A DNA stretch of 64,000 bases, from NCBI RefSeq assembly GCF_958299795.1, contig NC_133204.1, positions 42,584,823 to 42,648,822 of the forward strand, given 5' to 3'. The notes under the pieces are model-generated. The model was not told where the DNA came from, ran no database searches, and saw only the letters and a program-made list of their open reading frames with translations. Of the stretch, positions 12,589 to 22,286 are shown piece by piece. The translations under genes and the position numbers were made by a program. The first letter of the stretch is position 1. Each line of letters opens with the position of its first letter. The stretch is from Porites lutea (lineage: Eukaryota; Cnidaria; Anthozoa; Scleractinia; Poritidae).

Positions 12589-12978
12589 AGGCACCCAACG
12601 TCAATTTTTGGAAAACATCTGTTCGGAAGACGATTTGAGATCTAGATTTTTCGGAACATTTGTTCTAACATTTCCAGCTTGCCTGCCTCTCCTAGGATTT
12701 TCGAACATTTACAAAATGGTATAATTGCCCATTTTTAACGGATTTTTAGCCTAAAAAGTTCACTTAGGATTTTCGGGAGCCTCTTTTTTTGGCTGAAATT
12801 TTCGAAAAGTTTTGATCCCTGTAATTTTCGGATCACTAGACTTTCAGCTAGGAAATCCGAACAGATGAAAAATTTTTAGGGGATAAAAATATGCCTATAT
12901 CTACCTTTTAAATACTAAAATACGTTCAACAATGCTATGTTTAAGTGGTTTTGAACTATATTCTCGTTGGGTGCTACT
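12589..12978 (+). mobile_element. hAT-type non-autonomous element, copy 2 of 5
   Basis: Same family and orientation as 7403-7803. The right end is degraded (GTTGGGTGCTACT). Short flanking matches ATGAGTC and ATGAGTA may be the remains of a target duplication. Confidence 0.65.
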
Positions 12979-12983
12979 GATGA

Positions 12984-13991
12984 GTAAACGCGCTCGAGCA
13001 ACGTTTAACGATTGTGCTAATTTCATTGGATACCGTATCATCTTTTAAGTTCCCGCAGGGGCCAATTTATTTCAAGCCCCTTTGAGGGGGTGGGGGTTTA
13101 TTTACAGCGAAGATGATGACACCAATCCTCCATAGAGAACTAGAATACAAAGTGTTGTAGGTCATGCAGCTGAAGCATGTGAATAAATCATATCGGATAA
13201 TTCCGCATGAAGTGTTACATTTTTAACGAACAGAGAGAAGAATTTTGACGTCAAGTTACCATGGTAGCCAAATTTCTGGATGACAACAATAAGGCCAAGA
13301 TTAAGCAACGACGTCAGCGACAGTAACGAGAACGACAAAAAAAAGCCTCGATAGGTTTAGATGAGCAAAACAACAACTTTGCACGTGCATCAGGCTTTTT
13401 TTGTACATTTCTTAGCCGTCATTGCACTACTGCGACATGAAACTTCCTAATTTTACGCGGCCTCTTCACGGAAGTAGTGAACACAACAAAAAGTTTAATT
13501 TCCTTTTTGTTTTTCTAAACTCAGATACGGTCCTTTCGGATTAAATCCAGAAAATTTTGCTAACATTTGACAAATTAAATGAAACTGAATAAGATTGATG
13601 AAGTTTGAAACAGTGCGTGAAGTGAATTTTCAGTTTGTTTTCATCCAAAAATGTTGCTACCATGGTAACGTGACGTAACGTTTTCTCCTCTCTATTATTA
13701 AGAAATAAAGAGTTTGTCATCTAAAAAAAGGCGAGGGAGAGGGTAAGGGGAGCTTCAAAGACTGAAGGGGACTTAATAATTTTTCTCCCCTGAAAAGGGA
13801 GGGGGCTTGTTGAAAAAGGGGGGCTTTACATTCGTTGTCCGGTATCCAGTACGATACCACAGGTGAAACTGGCAATATTGTGTACTGAACGAAACACTGA
13901 CTATGAGCCCCAGTGGGAACTTAAAAGAAGATATACGGTATCCAATGAAATTAGCCGGCACAACCGTTGTACGTTGCTCGAGCGCATTTAC
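12984..13991. mobile_element. 1-kb element with ~80-bp inverted ends
   Basis: The left end GTAAACGCGCTCGAGCAACG pairs with the right end CGTTGCTCGAGCGCATTTAC. The pairing continues inward through GGATACCGTAT and AAGTTCCC. An internal piece near 13290-13470 belongs to another dispersed repeat, with the phrase GAGCAAAACAACAACTTTGC, also present near 35690-35860, 45490-45600 and 49040-49170. No transposase frame. Confidence 0.65.
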
Positions 13992-14547
13992 ACATTTCCC
14001 TGTATGACAAGCAAGCTGACCTATCGTACCAGACTCTGTTAGAATAAATCTCTATACTCAAACCACCCTCCAAATTTTTGTTAATTTACAATGCCCTTGT
14101 TGGCTCTAACTCTTTCCAAACTTGGTCTGAAAGTACAAAATATTGACTATGTTATGACTTCATTTTATCATCAATAAGAGAACAGATGATAAAAAACTGG
14201 CGTCAATTCAGTTAAATATCACATACATTTACATAGCGGGTACACAAGCTTTTTAAGGTGTGAGAAGAACACTATCAGTGTGTTAGTATCCAGACACTAG
14301 AGACCTTTAGATTCTGAGACTAGGATGACTACGAGAACGAAATTTTTTTCAATACTAGTGAACCATTCCAGGGTGTCTAGGTTTTGAGAATACGCAAAAA
14401 CGTAAAGTTAACTGTCGTCCTTGTCTATCTGAAGGTCTCCAATGTTGTTCTTGCACCAAGTGCACGTACAGCCCCTTGTAAATGACCCAGAAAGTCGAAA
14501 ACAGCTCAGAGCAGCAGCCCAAGATCTGCTGCTTCCCAGACGAACAC

Positions 14548-15803
14548 TTAAATTGCCTTGGTAACGACGTCATCCTTGGTTTCTTTTGTGTTATTATTCA
14601 GGGAAGTCTTAGTCCGGCCATTTGGTGGCGAACGGTTATCTCTGATATTCAGCAAAGAAAGCTTTAAGTTTGTTTGTCCAGAATTGGCCTTCGTTGGGCT
14701 TTGTGGTAACGTATAAGCATCGGTTTTACGCGGAGCCGCAACTGTTAAAAACCTCTTATTATTTGACTTAGTGTCACTGCAATTGTTTTTTGAGGAACCA
14801 AATTGCAGTAAATTGTGCAGGGTTGTTTGAAACTTTTGGCGAAATTTTTCATTCAGTAGAATGTAAAGGCATGGATTTAAAGCGCTGTTGGCATGTGCTA
14901 TCCAGTTGAATAGCATCTGAACTCTAATTGGCAACCTGTGGTTTTGATCGGGTCGTACGTACCAGAAGTAATGATCCACATAGACAGGAAACCAGCAGAC
15001 CGCAAATACCACGCATGTGATGACCAGCAGACGTGTTACCTTGCGTTTTAACCTTTTTTCAGCGGCGAGGTTGGTATTTGTCACATTTCCTGGAATCTTA
15101 CGCAGCCATAATTTTCGGCAAATTAAGGAGTAAATGATTATTGTTATGGAGAGAGGTAACGCGTATACTATGACAAAAACGCAGATGTGGAAGCTCTTAA
15201 GCACTTTATATGTTTCGGTGAAGTCTGTGTCGTTTGGTGGTGCCCATGGCCACTCCTGTAAACAATGGTAAACGCCTGGTTGCGTCTCTATTGTTTGATA
15301 CAATAAAACATATGGACTCATTAACCCAAAAGATAAAACCCATATAGTTGATGACAAGACTTTTGGCTTTCGGAAAAATTTCCCTTTCAAAGGGTAAAAT
15401 ACGGCGTAGAATCTGTCAAACGAAATCAGCATCATTGTAAAAACAGAAGCGGAAATAAACACTGGAATGACATATAAAAGCGCTTTGCAAGTAATGCTAC
15501 CCAACGTTCCTCCGATCCAAAGAGTTTTACGGTACAAATAGGCGACCGAAAACGGCATAATCGTGATAGTTAGCAGCAGATCTGCAACGGCCATGTTGCC
15601 AATGAACAGGTTTGTCACGCTGGTGGATGAAGATTCCTTGTTAATTAATACCACGTAGAAACCAACCGAGTTACCAAATAGAGCTACGAGGAAAATTACC
15701 ACATATGCTGACGTCAGGCCAATCTTGAGGTCTAGTGGAATATCGACGCTGTCTGGTTTCGGTGGGAGTGGGGTTACGTTCGAGGCGTGAGTGATGTTTG
15801 TTT
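14548..15803 (-). CDS. class A GPCR, neuropeptide-receptor-like (3' exon)
   Basis: A seven-transmembrane receptor of the rhodopsin class, expected at the plasma membrane and coupling a peptide-like ligand to G proteins. Numbered from the valine at 15702-15700: N11 in TM1 (FGNS), D41 in TM2 (NMAVAD), C72 at the start of TM3, D96-R97-F98 as the DRY motif, CWFP in TM6 and NPCLY in TM7. The motif YHCLQEWPW in the second extracellular loop and a basic cytoplasmic tail with FRQKF resemble RFamide/NPY-type receptors. The frame stays open upstream to a good splice acceptor (TTCTTCTTTAG) ending at 15804. This adds about 34 extracellular residues with NIT and NVT glycosylation sites. No in-frame ATG precedes TM1 in this exon, so the start codon must lie in an upstream exon I cannot place. 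The ligand is unknown. Confidence 0.85.
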
Positions 15804-16680
15804 CTAAAGAAGAACCAAACGGCTGTTAACTTCAAAGCAAATGAATATAAATCAAATCAAATTTTGGAGCTTCAGTTTAAACATTGAAAACAAACAATAT
15901 AGACCTACTAAACTTTAGCTTGCTGGTACATCACGTTATTCAACAGTAAAAAATAAGAAATGAGAGTGTGAGACGGAGGACTGACTTCACGTTAAAGTCG
16001 GGTACTCTAACAACTGAGTCACGTTCACTCTTTGCATTCCGGCTCACTGATAGTCATGTAACAGTACCATGACAAAAAATTAGTTTTTGGCCTTTCAAAA
16101 GAGCCCAGTTCAGGCTGAACATCCCTCAGAATATAACTGAGGATGTCTTGCCTTTAGATCGTCACGTCCTCCCCCCTCCAGGCCCCATGAGGCTAAATCA
16201 GTGTAATGTAGAGACCCTAACCAGGACGTTGGGTTAGTATTATGGGATGTCATAATCGCTCTCGAAAATGTTAGTCGACTAGAAGTCTGTAAGATTTGTA
16301 CTGATATTAAGACTAAGATAAATTGTTTCGGACGTTTACACCTCTTTCATTGTCCTGTTTACTAGACACCCCAAGCTTTAATTTATCAAAGTATAATTTT
16401 TAGTAAAAAAAATCGGATTTTTATTACTTGAGAAAGAAAGGATCATTATCGATGATTTCGGCGAAGATGGAAATAAAATTCGGAGAAAGCTTAAGTCCTG
16501 GTCGCCCTTAAAGAAACCTTTCTTCGATTTTTGGTACCGCTGCAAAACTGTAAAGGTATATTTAATGTTGGGAGGGGATTTTCGCAGTGTATAGCATTGA
16601 ACAAGTTGGCCCTGAATTTTCAAGTTTCAAACCCCATGTCTATCCTTAACATTCGTAGCAAAGAAACAGTTTCCATATCA
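15804..16680. other. upstream region or intron of the GPCR at 14548
   Basis: Probably intron and promoter of the minus-strand receptor, since its first coding exon must be here or further right. I could not identify that exon. No other gene is visible. Confidence 0.4.
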
Positions 16681-16845
16681 CCCGTACAAAATTTTCACCG
16701 AGATCTCGGCGAGATCTCGGCGAGATTCTCGGCAGGATTTTGACCGCCGAGATTTTTGGATCTCGGCGAGATCTCGTCGAGGTCTACGCGACAATACAAA
16801 TCTCGCCGAGATCTCGGCGAGATCTCGGTTAAATTTTTGCACGGG
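16681..16845. mobile_element. palindromic MITE built of GATCTCGGCGA units
   Basis: The ends CCCGTACAAAATTTTCACCG and its near complement ending TTTTTGCACGGG enclose repeated GAGATCTCGGCGAGATCTCG units, themselves palindromic. A partial second copy sits at 17051-17132 inside the duplicated block and starts with the same phrase, CTACGCGACAATAC. Confidence 0.65.
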
Positions 16846-18469
16846 CAGGACAATACTAGACCGCGAGCGGTCGTCCTTCTTTGCTCAGAACCACGCGCGC
16901 GAGTGAAAAAGTAAAATTATGCAAATTAATGGAAAAAGAGGAGGAGAGATTGGGGCGGAAAAAGAAAAAAGGACTGGAGAACTAGAGGGTGAACCAAACA
17001 GCAGTGAACAAACAATCGAAGACAAGCTGTTTGTTTACAGGAAAAAGCACCTACGCGACAATACAAATCTCGCCGAGATCTCGGCGAGATCTCGCTAATC
17101 TCGGCGAGATCTCGGTTAAATTTTTGCACGGGCAGGACAGTACTTTTTCTTTGCTCGGACTTCCGCCCTCGTTCCTCGCCGCTTCGCCGCCCGCTCCTTA
17201 CGCGTGCTTACGATCAGTACTGTGATTCAAAGAAAAATAAGAGACTTCTCGCAAGACCATACCAATATCGGATAGGTTAAATAATAAAACTGGCCCATTA
17301 TTTTTAAAATTCAGTTGATGCGAATACACGTTTTATCTTTTTTTAAAATGACGATAAAAGATGATAAAAAAGACGATAAAAGACGATAGAAAATAGCATG
17401 ACATAGCCACGTTGGGGTAAAAAACTTTCCTCTTCCTTTAGCTGATTTTACTTACCATTAAATCCTGATGAGTTGTTCATTTTGGGTTCCCGGAGATTTA
17501 AAACTTCTATGACAAAGGAAAGAAATAAACTTCCTCAGGATCACAATAACTCCATTCCCTCCTCCCCGCCTCTGTGCACCATTTCCGAAACAGGCATAAA
17601 AGACCTTCGATGATCTTTAAAGGCTTGTAAAATCTTCAACTTGAGATGAAAAGCTCAAACTTTAGTGAAATATCGACATGGCCATGGCTTTTTTGAATTC
17701 AGGATAAGGGACATATGTATCCCCCCTCCAGGAGCCCGTAATTCGGACCGAGCAACTCAGTCTTTAATTTGGTGAGTTAGTTATATATATTTTTTAGCTA
17801 TTTAGGAAGGATGAAATTCCCTTTTGGTATTGTTTCCTTTCTATTCATTTCTGCAAGATACATATTAAGCTGATTTGAATAAAACTGAATCAGATGCAGT
17901 TCTCTCATTTAAAGCAGCAGCAAAGAGTTAGTATGAAATACCTGACAACTGATGGTTTTCGAAATTCTAATCCCGCGTTTTCCTCTCTGTCACGGTTTCA
18001 GCCCTATTGAAAGTCGGGTTGAAAAAGTCGATAAACACAAGACTTTGAATAGGCGAGCACAATATATACATTCTACGTTGCGGCAGATGTTAAGTTTAAT
18101 AAATTTTTTGATTTGGTCTTTATGAACAATTAAGTTAAATACGCTTTCGCATGTTATTAAATGTTCACCGTGTGTCAAGAAGGGGGAGATATGTCAAGTA
18201 ATTAATGGTGAAATTTCTTCAGTGCGCTAACTATGAAATAAACTAGCAGTCAAAGGTGGTTAAATCCTTCAACTAGCATCTCTTTAAAAACGTATTAGAA
18301 CTGTTAATAAATGTTTTTTTTTTGCTAAATATCAGCTGGAAATATTAATCAAAATGCCTATCAAACAAACAGCAATAAGACATAGTTATTAGAGGAGACT
18401 GATTATGAAAAGCGGCAAACATCAATGATAAAAACAACAGTGCTGCAGTTTATGTTGGAAGCACCCTGA

Positions 18470-18590
18470 AAGTGCACAATCCTTTGTTTTCTGTTGGCAA
18501 ACGGAATAAATTAATGCAACGTTTTTATTGGTTAATACAATCAAAATGATAGGAATTCTTTTGAACGTTGTGCACTTTCAGGTCCACAAA
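18470..18590. mobile_element. short inverted-repeat element
   Basis: CCTGAAAGTGCACAA near 18467 is repeated in inverted orientation as TTGTGCACTTTCAGG near 18580. The interior is AT-rich and non-coding. It is not present in the left copy of the duplicated block. Confidence 0.4.
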
Positions 18591-19619
18591 AACATATAAC
18601 AAAGGAGTCTGACGGGTTTCATAACCATTCCACTCAATTAACTATGAATAAGATAACCAACTTTACAAACCACCATCAGATGGCTATTGTAATAGGGAAC
18701 CGAGAGGAAAGGTGGCGCAGTTAACACTTGCTTTCACCCAATGTGACGCGAGATGTGAACATGTTTACGCACTTCATTATTTGGGGGTTCAGATTTTTCT
18801 TCCCATACGAACTTCAGTTTTTTCCCCTTGTTTCTCGACAGAATGTGGTACGCACAAACACTCATCAGAGCTGTTGACGAGCTCGTAGGAGCTCCTACTG
18901 AGGTGTTTATTGTAAGTTTTGTTGTTAACGCTGATTGGCCTATAATGCCTTGGGTGGGCGAGAGGGGCGAGAGGTGGTCCTTTTTTTTTTTTTTTTAAAT
19001 TAAAATGGTACCCTAATCAAAATTTTTGCCGATATGATGCCTCGAATACGCTGAATACCCAGTCACTTTACATCGGGAGCCCAAATATTATGGTTTCGTT
19101 GTATTAGTAGAAACTTTTGGGGGAATAGCGAGGAAAGCCCCACCCAAAAAGGGGCCTGGAAGTGCACGAACAGCCCGACCGGAAGTGACTAGCTAGTAAA
19201 CTTGTGTCGAGAGAACTTTGCTCTTAGAGGACTGAATACGAATAGATGGACCATGCATTGTCCCGGACCGGACAAAATAGTAATACGTACAGCCACCCAA
19301 AGGTATTAAAACTGATTCCCCAGATCATGTTCATGCACTTACTGACATCACCAACTGCTCATTGTTTTCAATTCATCAAATTTTCCCACTTCGTGGAAAT
19401 TGCTGAATACTACTCATTAAGGAAAGGGATTATTAATGATCTAAGGCCTGTTTCAAACGCCGCGTGCGCGACTGGAGCACGACACTAGCACGACTTGGTT
19501 TCAGACGTCGAATTTAATTCAGTCGAATAGAACGGCTGTTGCTGAAAAAAAAAACACAAAAATAAAGAAACGATTTAGCAAACTTTTAAATGTATCCTAA
19601 TGTATTCATAATTTTTGAA

Positions 19620-19653
<34 letters not shown>

Positions 19654-19721
19654 CCAAGTCGAGCTCCTGCCGTGTAGCCGTGTAATTTCTGGCTTGATTA
19701 ATAAAGCCTTGTGTATTCCAC

Positions 19722-20870
19722 CTCGTTCAATGTCACGTTTAAAGTAAAGATAAGCTAACGATGTCAACACAATGAGCTTGAACGAGGGTTCTGACGTCGA
19801 AGTTGAGATTTGAAAGAAGTGGATATGGATCTCTAGATTGCCTAGACGTATCGATAGATGGAGTAGATACTGATATTTAATTATAAACTCTATTGTTATT
19901 AGCATGCTATTTAGTTCCGTTTAATTTGTTAAAGTTATGAGTATAAACGCCTCCTATCTATTCAGTAAACGCCCCTTCTTGGACCCTAAATTTAAATAAA
20001 CGCTATGAGTTTTTGCCAAAGGTAGAGCTGAAACGACGGGCATCTATCTATTAGATCATTTTTGTACGCAGATGAATTGTCAAGAATCATCGCTACTAAA
20101 CCTAAATCAATCGCCTGCATGCATATGAACCTGTTTAATTATTTGCCAATTAATGCGTTTCGGCTCATTTATGATGTTTCTATCATTTATCATCAAAAAT
20201 TGGAAAGTATATTTATATTAGTAACTAAGAATTTAGCTTTTAGCAAACCTTTAAAGCACCTGTTCTTACGGGGAAGTTATATTGACTATATTGGTTAGAA
20301 ATATTAATAATAAGAAGCCTGCCTGCCATTCCACCTTATTTAATGTCAAGTTTAAAGGTTCTCACGTCGAAGTTGAGATTTGAAAGAGCAAGAATGTGGA
20401 TCTCTAGATGGCCTAGACGTATCGATAGATGGAGTGAATACTGATATTTATAAATTCTGTTGATATTTTCACAAAGCATGTCACTTAGTTCCGTTTAGTT
20501 TGTTAAAGTTATGAATATAAACGCCCCCTCTTGGATCCCTGAATTTAAATAAACGCAGAGTTTTTGCCATAGGTAGAGCTGAAACGACAGGCATCTATCC
20601 ATTAGATCATTTACTTACGCAGATGAATTATCAAGAAATTGGTTTCACCGCTATTAAGCCTAGCCTATTGTAAATAAATTGTCTGCAGGCATATGAGCCT
20701 GTTTAATTATTTGCCAATTAATGCGTTTCTTCTTATTTATGGTGTTTCCATCATTTGTCGTCAAGAAATTGGAAAGCATATTTATATTTGTAACTATGAA
20801 CTTAGGGTTTTTTTCGAGCGTCACCCGTTCCTGTGGGGAAGATATATTGAGTATATTGGTTAGAAATAAC
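19722..20870. repeat. tandem pair of a ~600-bp unit
   Basis: 19722-20303 and about 20330-20870 share the phrases GACGTCGAAGTTGAGATTTG, CCTAGACGTATCGATAGATG, ATTATTTGCCAATTAATGCG and a common end near ATTGACTATATTGG. The left-hand block has only one such unit (about 2450-3180), so this doubling happened after the large duplication or was lost on the left. Confidence 0.7.
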
Positions 20871-20899
20871 AAAAAATGCCTGCCAAAATTAATTTTTTA

Positions 20900-21040
20900 T
20901 TAGCCTGCTCATATACAGACGTCTCCGCTCACTCCCCGTCGCGAGAGGCGTTCCGCGACGGCGAGGAGCGACGAGGGACGGCTGTATTCGCAGGCTCGAT
21001 TACCAACCGCTGTTCGGGAAATGCACCCGCGCTTCTCTCC
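20900..21040. mobile_element. GC-rich MITE-like patch
   Basis: GCCTGCTCATATACAGACGTC near 20900 and the inverted match GGACGGCTGTATTCGCAGGC ending near 20995 look like ends of a short inverted-repeat element. The GC-rich patch stands out from the AT-rich surroundings. The boundary is approximate. Confidence 0.4.
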
Positions 21041-21199
21041 CGTACAGGCTGTTATTAAGGCAATTACAAAAATCGCCAAACAACGAACGCTTCGAGAACT
21101 GGCCTCAATAATTGCTAATTTGCATAATCTTTTTAGTTCTGTAAAACTAAAACAGAAACTGCGGTAACAAACATGATGAAACAACGCATGTTGCAAAAA

Positions 21200-21600
21200 A
21201 CTAAGATTTTAAAGACTCAGTGACGTTTCGTATGTAACAAAATACATCTTCAGAAGTGACGGTTAAAAAGATTAAAGTAAAATTTCAACATCTAGAAAAA
21301 GACTGGAACCAAGTCTGCAGTTTGAAGTCTGCAGCAAATTATAATATATGATGCTAGAAGAGAAAAAGTTTTTCACTGCCAACATTTTCATTTAAAGCAG
21401 GTTTTAAATCACGAATCAATAAAGTTTCTTTCAGTTCATTTTACAGTCTGATTGCCGGTTGTTTAAAAATATCTATTAATATATCTATTAATTAAATATT
21501 TTAAAAAATCTATTTTAATATTAAAATATCTCAAAGTGATGTCATTTAATATTGGGGCCCGTTGAAGAAATATGGTCTGCAATGGCAGAAGTTTGCACTG
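21200..21600 (-). mobile_element. Penelope-like element remnant, second copy
   Basis: The minus-strand translation keeps LLIRDLKPALNENVGSEKLF and SAIADHISSTG, matching the remnant at 4046-4240. The flank TTACATACGAAACGTCACTG is present here. The copy is broken and carries an AT-rich insertion. Confidence 0.65.
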
Positions 21601-22286
21601 CAAGGGGCAAATTCACTTAATGTGAGTTTGGTCGTAGGGCAACAGTGCTTTTGACTTGTGGGGGAGGCACCGAGGCCAGGGATACCTCTTGGAATGCACG
21701 ACCATGTAATGTATCCTTCGTATACTTGTTGGGCTGTTTCTCGTCCCAGGATAAGATATTCTCGTGTTTCTGTCACTTGACACACGGCGATCTGAGGCTC
21801 TTTGGCTGTTGCCGAGTGTGGATTGCAATTAATTGTGAACGCTCCTAGATTTGAAATAGGAAATTCCCCATATCAGAAGATCTGCACCGAGATAGAAGCA
21901 CTAATCTGCTCCTGATAGGAGTTAGTACCTTATCTACAAAATAAATAAGGATTTGTGTAGACTACGAGCAGTCTCTCGTTTTTCTTGGTCCGTCGAGCAA
22001 AACGCCTTTTTTCGTCGGAAGTCTTCTTTATCCTTACCCGAAATTTCAAAAATTTAGACCTCCAAAAGGCGTGTGTTGCTTATATTAAAAGAACAGAATC
22101 ACTTTTTTTGACCTACTTGGCCGGCCTGCGTGGGAGGCTATGCACGAGTCCCCTGCGCGGTCTCTGTGGACGAGCTCATGGAGAGCCTGGCGAAAAAGAA
22201 AAATCATGTGTTTTGCTCGAGACATCACTGAACGTCTTGGCTAACTGAAGTGCGGTTACCGCCGGGTATTCGTTTGAGCTGCTGTC

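Larger units (their letters stand above)
16855..22110. repeat. right copy of the ~5.5 kb direct duplication
   Basis: Matches 927-6450 block by block in the same orientation. It differs by an additional stretch at about 18300-19900, a tandem doubling of one 600-bp unit (19722-20870), and lack of the elements at 4259-4851 and 5192-5968. It ends about 180 bp before the heparanase 1 start codon. No gene is seen inside. Confidence 0.75.
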
